A DNA stretch of 64,000 nt, taken from the NCBI RefSeq assembly GCF_043195125.1, contig NZ_JBAFWR010000002.1, one strand, 5' to 3'. Positions 1 through 8,641 of this stretch are shown here, piece after piece (position 1 is the stretch's first letter; each line of letters begins with the position of its first letter). The stretch is from NCEH01 sp043195125. Its GTDB lineage: Bacteria; Pseudomonadota; Alphaproteobacteria; Rhizobiales; Xanthobacteraceae. Both the position numbers and the translations under genes were made by a program. Below the pieces are notes generated by a model, which saw nothing but the letters and a program-made list of their open reading frames with translations, had not been told where the DNA came from and did no database searches.

Positions 1-913
1 CGCCGCCAAGCTCGGCCTCGGCTACGAACAGCTGCGCGCTGAAAACCCGCGCCTGATCTATTGCTCCATCGCGGGCTACGATTCCCGCGGGCCGGAAGCG
101 AGCAGGCCGGGCTACGATCTCGTGGTGCAGGGCGAGACCGGGCTGATGGCGCTTAATGGCGAGCCCGGCCGCCCGCCGCTGAAGTTCGGCGTCGCGGCGG
201 TGGATCTGTTCACCGGCCAATATGCCGCCCAGGCGGTGCTCGCCGCGCTCTATGCCCGCGAGCGCACCGGGCAGGGCCGCGAGGTGGAACTTGCGCTCTA
301 TGATTGCGGCATCGCGCTGACCTCCTATTACGGCCTGGAAGCCCTGGCGCGGCAAGCGGACCTGCCGCCAGTGGGCAATGCCCATCCCTCCATTGTGCCC
401 TATGGCGTGTTTCCGACCATGGACGGGCCGATCGTGATGACGGTGGGCAACAATGCCCAATACCGGCGCTTCTGCGAAAACGTCATCCATCGCATGGACC
501 TGTTCGAGGATCCGCGCTTCGCCACCAATCTCGACCGCGCCCGCAACCGCGCGATCCTGATCCCCTTGGTGGAAGAGGAACTCTCCCGCTGGCGGCGGCC
601 GGAGCTGTTGGCGCGCCTGGAGGAAGCCGGCATTCCCTGCGGCGAGGTCCTGGGCCTGCATACGGCGCTGACCTCGGAACGCGCCCGCGCGGCCGGGCTT
701 GTGGTCGCGGCGCAGGACGTGCCGCGCGCCGCCGACGAAGGGGAGACGAGCGCCCAGGTGCTAGCCCCGCCCTACCGGCTCGATGGCGAGCGCGTGCCGG
801 TGCGCCGCATGCCCCCCGCGCTCGGCTCGTCCGGCGCCGCCCTTCTCACCGAGCGGCTCGGCTACAGCGCCGCGGAGCGGGAAGAATTGACCGCCAAGGG
901 CGTGATCTGCTGA
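1..913 (+). CDS. CaiB/BaiF family CoA-transferase (5' end outside window)
   Basis: Class III CoA-transferase, which moves CoA between carboxylic acids; the substrate cannot be read from sequence. The frame is open from base 2 with no start, so the gene begins upstream. The first visible residues (AAKLGLGYEQL, then IYCSIAGYDSRGP) are the usual family core before GYDL-VQGETG. The motif EVELALYDC places an Asp at bases 302-304 where formyl-CoA transferase has its catalytic aspartate. The C-terminal half (RFCENVI, LEEAGIPCGEV, PPYRLDGE) is typical of the family. About 303 residues are present of the usual ~400. A GC-rich hairpin follows the stop. The family call is firm and the substrate is unknown. 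Confidence 0.9.
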   Translation, partial: AAKLGLGYEQLRAENPRLIYCSIAGYDSRGPEASRPGYDLVVQGETGLMALNGEPGRPPLKFGVAAVDLFTGQYAAQAVLAALYARERTGQGREVELALYDCGIALTSYYGLEALARQADLPPVGNAHPSIVPYGVFPTMDGPIVMTVGNNAQYRRFCENVIHRMDLFEDPRFATNLDRARNRAILIPLVEEELSRWRRPELLARLEEAGIPCGEVLGLHTALTSERARAAGLVVAAQDVPRAADEGETSAQVLAPPYRLDGERVPVRRMPPALGSSGAALLTERLGYSAAEREELTAKGVIC

Positions 914-921
914 TCCTCGCC

Positions 922-965
922 GGGGCGGAGCGGCCCGCGGGATATCGACCGGCCGCTCCAGCCCC
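922..965 (+). terminator. GC-rich hairpin after the CoA-transferase
   Basis: GGGGCGGAGCGGCC (922-935) pairs with GGCCGCTCC-A-GCCCC (951-965), a 14-bp stem with one bulged A and a 15-nt loop, starting 9 bases after the stop codon. No T-run follows, so it is a weak intrinsic terminator or a 3' stabilising hairpin. Confidence 0.4.
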
Positions 966-1107
966 GCGCAAGCAAACCGCCCTTAAGTGCACTCCGTCAT
1001 TCGATCGAACGACTGGCGGATGCCCAGATGCACGTGATTTCCAAGAGTTGGCGGACCAAGGCTGAAGGCCGAACCGGCACACCGGGTTCGGGCCGGGGCG
1101 GGGCGCG

Positions 1108-1881
1108 ATGAAGGTCGTCATCCTCGCCGGCGGCCGCGGCTCGCGCCTCGCGGAAGAAACCAGCGTGCGCCCCAAGCCCCTGGTGGAGATCGGCGAAAAG
1201 CCGATCATCTGGCACATCATGAGCATCTACGCCCATTACGGCTGCAAGGACTTCATCGTCTGCGCGGGCTACAAGGGCTATCAGATCAAGGAATATTTCG
1301 CCAATCTGGTGCTGCACCATTCCGATATCACGGTCGATCTCGCGCAGCATAAGATCCATTACCACCAGTGCACCAAGCCCGATTGGCGCGTAAGCATCGT
1401 CGACACCGGGCTCGACACCATGACCGGCGGCCGCCTGAAGCGGGTCCGCGACTATCTCGATCCCGGCGAACCCTTCTGCATGACCTATGGCGACGGTGTG
1501 GGCGACGTGGATATCGCCGCCGAGATCGCCTTCCATCGCCAACACGGCCTGCTTGCCACCATGTGCGCGGTGGCGCCGCCGGGCCGCTTCGGCGCGGTCA
1601 ATCTGGAAGGGGCGCGCGTCTCGGCCTTCGTGGAGAAGCCGACGGCGAACAACCAGCGGGTCAACGGCGGCTTCTTCGTCCTGCAGCCCGAGGTTCTGGA
1701 CCTGATCGAGGGCGACGATACCAGTTGGGAAAATGCCCCGCTGGAGGCCCTGGTGGAGCGCGGCCAGCTCGCCGCCTATCCCCATGACGGCTTCTGGCGC
1801 CCCATGGATACGCTGCGCGAGCGCATGCATCTCGACGAGCTCTGGGCTTCGGGCGAGGCGCCCTGGAAGGTGTGGCCGTGA
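1108..1881 (+). CDS. rfbF: Glucose-1-phosphate cytidylyltransferase
   Basis: Makes CDP-glucose from CTP and glucose-1-phosphate, the first step toward CDP-linked deoxysugars. At 257 aa it is full length for the family. The nucleotidyltransferase signature LAGGRGSRL is at residues 6-14, RPKPLVEIG at 21-29, and the metal-binding YGDGVGDVD segment at 127-135 with Asp129. The sugar-binding lysine motif VEKPT is near 176 and NGGFFV near 187. It heads a five-gene + strand operon. Its stop overlaps the rfbG start by GTGA, and the immediate partnership with a CDP-glucose 4,6-dehydratase supports CTP specificity rather than dTTP or UTP. Confidence 0.95.
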   Translation: MKVVILAGGRGSRLAEETSVRPKPLVEIGEKPIIWHIMSIYAHYGCKDFIVCAGYKGYQIKEYFANLVLHHSDITVDLAQHKIHYHQCTKPDWRVSIVDTGLDTMTGGRLKRVRDYLDPGEPFCMTYGDGVGDVDIAAEIAFHRQHGLLATMCAVAPPGRFGAVNLEGARVSAFVEKPTANNQRVNGGFFVLQPEVLDLIEGDDTSWENAPLEALVERGQLAAYPHDGFWRPMDTLRERMHLDELWASGEAPWKVWP

Positions 1882-2933
1882 GCGACTTCTGGAACGGCCG
1901 CCGGGTGCTCGTCACCGGGCACACCGGCTTCAAGGGCGCGTGGCTCTGCCTGTGGCTGGAGAAGCTCGGCGCGAAGGTCAGCGCCATCGCCCTCCCGGCG
2001 GAGGGATCGCCCGCGCTTTACGACCTGCTCGCCCCATGGGACGGGCAGGCGCATTATCATGGCGACGTGTGCGCGGCGCGCCCGCTTGCGGAGCTCGTCG
2101 CAAAGGCGCGCCCGCAGGTGGTGTTCCATCTCGCGGCGCAGGCTCTGGTGCGCCAGTCCTATGCGGCGCCGGAGGACACTTTCGCGACCAACGTCATGGG
2201 CACCGCCAATCTGCTCGCTGCCGTGCGCGACACGCAGGGCGTCGAGGCCGTGGTGGTCGTGACCACCGACAAGGTCTACGCCAATGACGGCGCCGGAACG
2301 CCGTTCGCGGAAGACGACCGGCTGGGCGGCAAGGACCCCTACAGCGCCTCGAAGGCGTGTGCAGAACTCGTGGCCGCCAGCTTCCGCGAGAGCTTCTTCA
2401 AGGCGTCGGGCCCGGCGCTTGCCACCGCACGGGCGGGCAATGTGGTGGGCGGCGGCGACTGGGCGGCCCATCGCCTCGTGCCGGATTTTGTTCGCGCGCT
2501 GCAGGCGGGCGAACCCATCCGCTTGCGCTATCCCGCATCCGTGCGCCCCTGGCAGCATGTATTGGAGCCGCTGAGCGGCTATCTCGCCCTCGCGCAAGTG
2601 CTGGTGGAGCGGCCGCGGGATGCGCCGCCTGCGGTGAATTTCGGCCCCTATCCGGAAAGCTTCGCAACCGTGGCGCAAGTGGCGGACGCGCTCGGCGCCG
2701 CATTTGGACGCCCCCTGCCCTGGACTCGCGACGGCGCCAACCATCCCCCCGAGGCGGATGCGTTGCGCCTTCACTCCGACCTCGCCGCGCGCACCCTCGG
2801 CTGGCAGCCGCTGCTGTCCATGCAGGACACGCTGACCTGGACCGCCGAGTGGTACCGCGCCCAGACCGAAGGCGCCGACATGCGCGCCTTCTGCCTCGCG
2901 CAGATCGCCCGTTATGAGGACCTCCGCCCATGA
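1878..2933 (+). CDS. rfbG: CDP-glucose 4,6-dehydratase
   Basis: Short-chain dehydrogenase/reductase enzyme converting CDP-glucose to CDP-4-keto-6-deoxyglucose. The Rossmann GHTGFKG (GxxGxxG) is at residues 14-20, the TTDKVY segment is near 130, and the catalytic YxxxK is Tyr155-Lys159 in DPYSASK. The preferred start is the GTG at 1878, which overlaps the rfbF stop as GTGA and gives 351 aa; an in-frame GTG at 1872 is an alternative. The HVLEPL segment is typical of the C-terminal substrate domain. Its stop overlaps the next ATG at 2930, implying translational coupling. Confidence 0.95.
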   Translation: MSDFWNGRRVLVTGHTGFKGAWLCLWLEKLGAKVSAIALPAEGSPALYDLLAPWDGQAHYHGDVCAARPLAELVAKARPQVVFHLAAQALVRQSYAAPEDTFATNVMGTANLLAAVRDTQGVEAVVVVTTDKVYANDGAGTPFAEDDRLGGKDPYSASKACAELVAASFRESFFKASGPALATARAGNVVGGGDWAAHRLVPDFVRALQAGEPIRLRYPASVRPWQHVLEPLSGYLALAQVLVERPRDAPPAVNFGPYPESFATVAQVADALGAAFGRPLPWTRDGANHPPEADALRLHSDLAARTLGWQPLLSMQDTLTWTAEWYRAQTEGADMRAFCLAQIARYEDLRP

Positions 2934-4165
2934 CCCCCGGACATTGCCGCTTCTGCGACACGCCCCTGCGCCAACGCTTCGTCGACCTCGGAGAAATGCC
3001 GCTGGCCAACGCGTACGTGCCGGAAAGCCGGCGCGGCTCGAAGGAAGCGCGCTATCCGCTGCGCGCCAGCGTTTGCCCGACCTGCCGGCTGGTGCAGGCG
3101 GATGCCTTCGTGGAGCCGAAGGAGATCTTCAGCGACTACGCCTATTTCTCCTCCTACAGCGATAGCTGGGTCGCCCATGCCCAGCGCTTCGCCGCCCTTG
3201 CCACCGCGCGTTTCGGCCTCACCCGCACGTCGCAAGTGGTCGAGGTGGCGAGCAACGATGGCTACCTGCTGCGCCATTTCATCGCCGCCGGCATTCCCGC
3301 CCTCGGCATCGAACCGGCTGCGAACGTGGCGCAGGCGGCGCGGGCAGCGGGCGTGCCCACGGAGACCCGCTTCTTCGGCGCCGATGCGGCGGTCGGCCTT
3401 GCCGCGCGCGGTTATCGCGCCGACCTGCTGGTCGCCAACAACGTGCTCGCCCACGTGCCGGACATCAATGATTTCGTCGCCGGCCTGGCACGGCTGGTGA
3501 AGGCGGATGGGGTGGTCAGCGTCGAATTCCCGCACCTGCTGCGGCTGATCGAGAGCGTGCAGTTCGACACCATCTACCACGAGCATTTCTATTACCTGTC
3601 GCTGCTGGCGGTGGAGAAGATCTTCGCCGCCCACCGGCTGAAAGTCTTCGACGTGCAGGAATTGCCGACCCATGGCGGCAGCCTGCGGGTGCTCGCCTGC
3701 CACGCAGCCTCCCATGCCCATGCCGAGACGCCGGGGGTGGCCAAGGTGCGTGCCGACGAAGCCCAGGCGGGACTGGACGCGGACGCGGTCTACGACGGTT
3801 TCCAGAACCGCATCGCGCCGATCCGCACGGCGCTCCACGCCTTCCTCGATCAGGCACACGCCGCCGGCAAGCACGTCGCGGCCTATGGTGCCGCAGCCAA
3901 GGGTAATACGTTGCTGAACTTCTGTGGGGTCGGCCCGGACCAGATCGACTATGTGGTGGACCGCAATCCCCACAAGCAGGGCCATCTTCTTCCCGGCAGC
4001 CACCTGCCGATCCATGCGCCGGAAAGGCTTGCGCAGACGAAGCCCGACTTCGTGCTGATCCTGCCCTGGAATATCAAGGATGAAGTGATGGCCGCGAACG
4101 CCATGGTGCGCGACTGGGGCGGACGTTTCGTGGTCGCGGTGCCGGACCTGGCGGTGCTGCCATGA
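2930..4165 (+). CDS. Sugar C-methyltransferase (zinc-finger, class I SAM type)
   Basis: A 411-aa SAM-dependent methyltransferase of the NDP-ketosugar C-methyltransferase type. An N-terminal zinc-binding domain shows CRFC (Cys6, Cys9) and CPTC (Cys49, Cys52). The SAM site VVEVASNDGYLL spans about 103-114. A YHEHFYYLS motif near 217 and a C-terminal GAAAKGNTLLNF segment near 316 match the three-domain organisation of TylCIII/NovU-like enzymes. In this operon the natural acceptor would be the CDP-4-keto-6-deoxyhexose from rfbG, giving a branched sugar. The acceptor and the methylated carbon (commonly C3) are inferred. It overlaps both neighbours by 4 bases. Confidence 0.85.
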   Translation: MTPGHCRFCDTPLRQRFVDLGEMPLANAYVPESRRGSKEARYPLRASVCPTCRLVQADAFVEPKEIFSDYAYFSSYSDSWVAHAQRFAALATARFGLTRTSQVVEVASNDGYLLRHFIAAGIPALGIEPAANVAQAARAAGVPTETRFFGADAAVGLAARGYRADLLVANNVLAHVPDINDFVAGLARLVKADGVVSVEFPHLLRLIESVQFDTIYHEHFYYLSLLAVEKIFAAHRLKVFDVQELPTHGGSLRVLACHAASHAHAETPGVAKVRADEAQAGLDADAVYDGFQNRIAPIRTALHAFLDQAHAAGKHVAAYGAAAKGNTLLNFCGVGPDQIDYVVDRNPHKQGHLLPGSHLPIHAPERLAQTKPDFVLILPWNIKDEVMAANAMVRDWGGRFVVAVPDLAVLP

Positions 4166-4692
4166 GAATTTCTCACACATCCATCTCCGGCGTCATGCAG
4201 GTGCATGTGAGCCCGCGCACCGATGCCCGCGGCTTGTTCGCCCGCACCTTCTGCGCCGACACCTTCGCCGCGCACGGGCTCGCGACGTCTTTCCCTGAGG
4301 CCAGCACCTCCTGGAACCCCCATCTTGGAACGCTTCGCGGCCTGCACCTGCAGGCGGAGCCGAAGGGCGAGGCGAAGCTGGTGCGCGCCACGCGCGGACG
4401 GATATTCGACGTGGTCGTGGACCTGCGCCCCGCTTCCCCGACATATCTTGCCTGGACCGCGTGCGAACTGGACGCGGCCCGCCGGAACGCGATCTATATT
4501 CCCGAAGGCTGCGCGCATGGCTTCCTGACCTTGGAGCCGGGCTGCGAGGTCTTTTACCAGATGTCCCAGAGCTACGACGCCGAACTTGCCCGCACGTACC
4601 GGTGGGACGACCCGGCCTTCGCCATCGCTTGGCCCGCCGCCCCGCGCGTCATCTCCTCCAAGGATGCCTCGGCATCGGAGCTCCACCCATGA
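4162..4692 (+). CDS. rfbC: RfbC/RmlC-like 4-dehydro-6-deoxyhexose epimerase
   Basis: Cupin-fold epimerase acting on a nucleotide-linked 4-keto-6-deoxyhexose. At 176 aa it matches RmlC length. Visible active-site features are DARG at 21-24, His62 in LRGLHLQ (catalytic base), the CAHGF histidine at 119, the tyrosines around 132-138, and Asp168 in the C-terminal SSKDA segment that corresponds to the RmlC S-x-KD motif. Annotation would normally be dTDP-4-dehydrorhamnose 3,5-epimerase, but no rmlA, rmlB or rmlD is present and the neighbours make CDP sugars. The true substrate is therefore probably the CDP-linked, possibly C-methylated, ketosugar. Starts in ATGA overlap with the gene before. Confidence 0.88.
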   Translation: MRISHTSISGVMQVHVSPRTDARGLFARTFCADTFAAHGLATSFPEASTSWNPHLGTLRGLHLQAEPKGEAKLVRATRGRIFDVVVDLRPASPTYLAWTACELDAARRNAIYIPEGCAHGFLTLEPGCEVFYQMSQSYDAELARTYRWDDPAFAIAWPAAPRVISSKDASASELHP

Positions 4693-5990
4693 ACTTTCCC
4701 GCCCGCAACCTGACGGCCGTTGCGCACACGCACGCGGGCATGTGCGATCAGCCGACGCTCAGCCTGTGCATCCCCACCTACAACCGCGCCCCGTTCCTGG
4801 ATTATCTGCTGAGCAGCCTGGCGCGTGAGTGCGCGTTCGGCTTCAGCTTCGAGATCGTGGTCTCGGACAATGCCTCGAGCGATGAGACAGCGGAGGTGGT
4901 GGCCAGGCATCAGGAAGCCGGCCTCGCCCTCTGCTATTTCCGGCAAGACGAGAACAAGGGCGGCCTGCCCAACCTTCTCACCGCTTTTCGCCGCGCGCGG
5001 GGGCGCTATGTCATGTATCTCGCCGACGACGACCTGATCGACGTGGAGGCGCTTGGCGAAACCATCGCCTATCTGCTGGCGAATCCCGAAATCCGCGCCT
5101 GCTATACGCCTTGGGAACTCTATGACGACGTCACCAAGCAGCCGGGACGCATGTTCTTCGACCTGCCGGAGGATTTCGTCATTCATCCGGGCCAGGAACT
5201 GGACCTGCTCGGCCACATCATCGACAACCACATCTTCCCGGAAACCGTGATCTATCGCGCCGACGCGGTGCGCGACATCTCCAGCGAGGCGCGCTTCTGC
5301 TATTGGGCGTTCAGCTATCTCGCCCATGTGGTGCAGCACGGGCCGGTGGCGTTCCGCCGCAAGCATTATTATCGCTCGGTCACCGCAAGCCCCGTGGCGC
5401 CCCAGCGCACCCAGGCCGGCCACGAACAGGCCATGACCGATTGGGACAGCTATCGCGGCGGCCTGGAATATCTCGTCTATGTCTTGCTCCGCCGCTCCGG
5501 CGCGACGCTGAGCCTGGAGAACAAGCGCGCGTTCCGAGATATGATCGACATCTTCATCGAGACCCGCATGCGGGTGGCGCTGCGGCTCTGGCTGGGTCGC
5601 GGTGATTTCCTGCGGGCCTACGAACTGATCTGCCGCATCCATTATCTCGACCCCTCCCAGGTGGCCTCCGTCGATCAGGTGGACAAGCTGCCCTTGCTTA
5701 TTCTCGCCCAGACCCTGGCGCGGCTCGCCAACGGCATCGCCGGACTGGACCGCATCCAGCTCGAGGGGGTGGAGGACGGCCAGTCGGTCGGCAGCCTGCT
5801 GCGCGAGATGGGGCTGGAGCGTCGTATTCTTGTGAGTCCCGCAGTGCCGAATCTCAGCGACAAGGCCAAGCAGAGCAGCCTTGTCTTCCTGCGCAACGAG
5901 GCGGCGCGCCAAGGCTTCCTCGATGAGGGGTACATGCCGGGGCTGATCGTCAGCGAGCGCGAGCTTCTGGGCGGGATCGAGATCGGTTAG
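4689..5990 (+). CDS. Glycosyltransferase family 2
   Basis: A 433-aa GT-A fold transferase. The N-terminal domain contains LSLCIPTYNR (25-33), VVSDNASSDET (Asp60) for nucleotide binding, and the metal-binding LADDDLI (DDD at 113-115). The C-terminal ~300 residues are all-alpha-like with no predicted membrane segment that I can see, so it is probably cytosolic or membrane-associated. The start at 4689 forms an ATGA with the rfbC stop; a longer reading from 4461 overlaps the epimerase in another frame and is rejected. As the last gene of the branched-sugar operon it probably transfers that sugar or a neighbouring residue of the same glycan. Confidence 0.88.
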   Translation: MNFPARNLTAVAHTHAGMCDQPTLSLCIPTYNRAPFLDYLLSSLARECAFGFSFEIVVSDNASSDETAEVVARHQEAGLALCYFRQDENKGGLPNLLTAFRRARGRYVMYLADDDLIDVEALGETIAYLLANPEIRACYTPWELYDDVTKQPGRMFFDLPEDFVIHPGQELDLLGHIIDNHIFPETVIYRADAVRDISSEARFCYWAFSYLAHVVQHGPVAFRRKHYYRSVTASPVAPQRTQAGHEQAMTDWDSYRGGLEYLVYVLLRRSGATLSLENKRAFRDMIDIFIETRMRVALRLWLGRGDFLRAYELICRIHYLDPSQVASVDQVDKLPLLILAQTLARLANGIAGLDRIQLEGVEDGQSVGSLLREMGLERRILVSPAVPNLSDKAKQSSLVFLRNEAARQGFLDEGYMPGLIVSERELLGGIEIG

Positions 5991-6046
5991 AGCCGCGGCA
6001 CCCGGCGCTATGGACGCGGGCCCGTCAAGGCTGGGGCCGCGTCGAT

Positions 6047-7303
6047 CTAAAGAAGAGGCAGCCCGTCGAGGCTCGGGTCGCCGGGAAAGCAGTCACGGAA
6101 ATGGCCCGCCGTGCCCTTTGCGGCCGTATCGCCGAAGAACCGCCGACTCGCCACGCACGCCTCCGCCGCATCCGTCCGCACCGAAGACAGGAACCAGGCA
6201 CGCGCATCGGTGCCGAGGCGCGCTGCGAAATCGCGGCGGCGCGGCGGAACCCGCATCAGATCGCAATAGTGCTCCGCGAAAGCGGCCACGGACACCTCAG
6301 GCGTATGGCTGCGCGCCATGTCCCGCGCACCCGTCATACCCATGCGCAGCAGCCGCTGCGGCTCGGAACAGGCCCAGTCGATCAACGCCGCACCGGCTTC
6401 GACACTGCCCACAACGAAGCCGTTGCGGCCGTGCGAGACGATGGTCCGCTCGGCGGGATTGTCCCAGACCAGAGGCACGGCGCCCATCGACATGGCTTCC
6501 ACCAGCGCGTTCTCGCCAGTGCCGTAATGGTGCGGGTTCAGGGGATAGAGAAACAGGTCCAGCGCACCGAGGACCGCGCGCGGGTCGGATGCATAGCCTT
6601 CAAGCCGTATACGCTCGGGATGCCGCATTGCCGCGGCCCGCGCGGCCACCTCGCCGGCGGGATCGAGCGTGCCCCAGAGCGACATCTGGATATCGTCCGT
6701 CACGGCATCGACCATGTCGAAGAACGACGGGTGCATCTTGATGAAATCGAGCGTGCCGAGATAGCCCATCCGCACCTTTGGGGCCGCTTGGCGCGGGCGC
6801 GGCGGGGCGTCGAAGCCGAACCCGCTGTTCACCACGCCGAACGCCCCCGGCCGCGCCGCGATGGCGGCGGCGAGGGTTTGCGCTTTCAGCGAACAGGGTG
6901 AGGTGAACAGCACCTTGTCCGCGAGTTCCGCGAGCCGGGACGGGATCAAGGGCGGCGCCAGGCCGGAAATATGCACCCACAGCGCCAGGCGCATGGCCGG
7001 CAGAGTGTTGGAAGCCAGCAGGGCATAGAGCCGCGGATGGTTCCACCATTCCACCTGCACGATATCGGCGCGCGCCACCAGGCGGGCGAGTTCACGTGGC
7101 TCCGGCGCCAGGGTGACGGTGCAGCCGGCGGCGCGCACGCGCTCCACGAACTGGGCATCGCGCGGGGGTTCCAGCAAAGCGAAATGGTGCAGGTCGACCT
7201 CCGCACCACCAGCCCCCCCAAAGCCGCGGGCCGCTTCGGCCAGCGCGGCATGGGCCTTCCCCACGCCGCCCCCCAGATGGGGAGCGATGTGGAAGATGTT
7301 CAT
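6047..7303 (-). CDS. Glycosyltransferase family 4 (GT-B fold)
   Basis: A 418-aa GT-B transferase starting at MNIFHIAPHLGGGVGKA, with the glycine-rich N-terminal loop of GT4 enzymes. The second domain contains MGYLGTLDFIK, ERIRLEGYA and ENALVEAMSMGAVPLVW, the E-x7-type donor-binding region. The chosen ATG at 7303 overlaps the upstream radical SAM stop as ATGA; longer readings lie inside that gene. The last ~60 residues (after LMRVPP) extend beyond the usual domain. It is convergent with the GT2 gene, with 56 bases between them. Acceptor and donor cannot be deduced. Confidence 0.88.
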   Translation of the reverse strand: MNIFHIAPHLGGGVGKAHAALAEAARGFGGAGGAEVDLHHFALLEPPRDAQFVERVRAAGCTVTLAPEPRELARLVARADIVQVEWWNHPRLYALLASNTLPAMRLALWVHISGLAPPLIPSRLAELADKVLFTSPCSLKAQTLAAAIAARPGAFGVVNSGFGFDAPPRPRQAAPKVRMGYLGTLDFIKMHPSFFDMVDAVTDDIQMSLWGTLDPAGEVAARAAAMRHPERIRLEGYASDPRAVLGALDLFLYPLNPHHYGTGENALVEAMSMGAVPLVWDNPAERTIVSHGRNGFVVGSVEAGAALIDWACSEPQRLLRMGMTGARDMARSHTPEVSVAAFAEHYCDLMRVPPRRRDFAARLGTDARAWFLSSVRTDAAEACVASRRFFGDTAAKGTAGHFRDCFPGDPSLDGLPLL

Positions 7304-8376
7304 TCCGCCGCCGCCGGCAGGCGGGCCGGCAAACCGCCGGGAGCCGCGACAGCGGGGTTCACTTTCACCTGGGCTTTGAAGGTCTCCAGAATCTGCTGGC
7401 GATGGGCGTCGATATTGTCCGGCAGGCAGTGGCTCAGCTGGCCGCAGCTGTGGCATACGCCGTTGTCGCACCGCTTGCCCTCCAGATGCTGGAGGCGCAG
7501 CGCGTTCATCTTATCCGAGGTCCAGATCTCCTTCATGGAAGCCTGGCGCACGTCGCCGATCACCAGCTTGCGGCCCCAATCGAGGAAGCAGGAACTGACC
7601 TGCCCGTCCGCATTCACCGAATAGCCGTAGAAGATGTAGGGGCAGGTGTCGGTCTTGCCGACCGGCTGCTGGTAGATGCCACCGGTGATTTTGACGCCGC
7701 TGCGCGCTTCCACGTCGAATTCCGGCCAGCAGGGCGCGAAATTCTCGATGAAGATGCGGTCGCAATGATCGCCGAACGTGTCGTAGAATTCAGCCCGCTG
7801 CGCGTCGGTAATCAGTTCGCCGGGGATTTTGATCACGACCTCGCACTGGCCCTTGTTGGCATAGAGCCATTTCACATTTTCGACGAAGGCCTCGAAATCA
7901 AAATCGAACCCGGTGAAGCGCCGGTATTGCTCGCCCGTCATGCCGTCGACCGAGATGTTGATCTTGTCGAGGCCCGCCGCGATCACCGGCGCGAGCCGCT
8001 CGGGCGAGAGGAAGGTACCGTTGGTGGTGGTGTCGATATAGTCCACATGCCCGCTCGCCTTGGCATAGGCGATCATGTCGGCGAGGCGCCGGTTCAGGAA
8101 CGGCTCGCCGTCCTTGTACAGCCGCAGGACCTTGATCTTGTCGTCGAAGGCGCCCAGGTCGTCGATGATCTTGGTGAAGACCTCAAACTTCATGGCGCCC
8201 TGGTAGCGGCCGGTCTCGCGGATCAGGTCGCGATGGCCGGTGGGGCAGAAAGTGCACTGGAAATTGCACGCGCTCGCGGGGTCCACGAACACCACGAACG
8301 GGGTGGCAAGCGGAATCACCGTTTCCAGGGCCGTGCGGCCCTCCAGATTAATGCGCGGCTTGACCTGTGCCTTCAT
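7300..8376 (-). CDS. Radical SAM protein with SPASM-like C-terminus
   Basis: A 358-aa protein with the CxxxCxxC cluster motif SACNFQCTFCPTGH (Cys37, Cys41, Cys44) that binds the radical-generating [4Fe-4S]. The C-terminal part has the cysteine-rich SPASM arrangement for auxiliary clusters (CPYIFYG, SSCFLDWG, then CDNGVCHSCG near the end). GEPFLN and TTNGT are typical core-barrel motifs. A good ribosome site (GGAGAGGTC) precedes the ATG at 8376; a longer reading to 8496 lacks this. SPASM enzymes next to glycosyltransferases are often of unknown substrate. Sugar or peptide modification is possible and I make no substrate claim. First gene of a two-gene - strand operon. Confidence 0.88.
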   Translation of the reverse strand: MKAQVKPRINLEGRTALETVIPLATPFVVFVDPASACNFQCTFCPTGHRDLIRETGRYQGAMKFEVFTKIIDDLGAFDDKIKVLRLYKDGEPFLNRRLADMIAYAKASGHVDYIDTTTNGTFLSPERLAPVIAAGLDKINISVDGMTGEQYRRFTGFDFDFEAFVENVKWLYANKGQCEVVIKIPGELITDAQRAEFYDTFGDHCDRIFIENFAPCWPEFDVEARSGVKITGGIYQQPVGKTDTCPYIFYGYSVNADGQVSSCFLDWGRKLVIGDVRQASMKEIWTSDKMNALRLQHLEGKRCDNGVCHSCGQLSHCLPDNIDAHRQQILETFKAQVKVNPAVAAPGGLPARLPAAAE

Positions 8377-8641
8377 GACCTCTCCACCCACCCGAGGCTG
8401 AAGCCGCCTGGTTGCGCGGCGGACACGGACATGCCGAACCGCGCCGCGCCAGCGCTTTAGCCTGTTGTTCCGGCCCATGCCGAAGGATGGCGGCACTCAA
8501 TCAGCGGTTCATTGCGCCAGGCTGTCCTCGCGCTTCGCCCAGGCCACAAGCCCGGCGAAAGCATCGTGTTGCACGCTTTTGTCAAAGGCGCGGACAGGCG
8601 GAAAACGCCCGGCGCGCGGACACGCGGCAGGAGGAGCGGGC
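8377..8641. other. Divergent intergenic region (glycan units)
   Basis: Separates the - strand radical SAM gene from the + strand leader ORF and FkbM genes and must carry promoters for both directions. I see no convincing paired -35/-10 boxes, long repeat or coding signal. A TTG-initiated + frame from 8512 can be read into the FkbM gene but has no ribosome site. Confidence 0.4.

Noticed and set aside
1000..1009. TTCGATCGAA palindrome before rfbF
   Set aside because: Ten-base palindromes are frequent by chance and no partner or consensus supports it.
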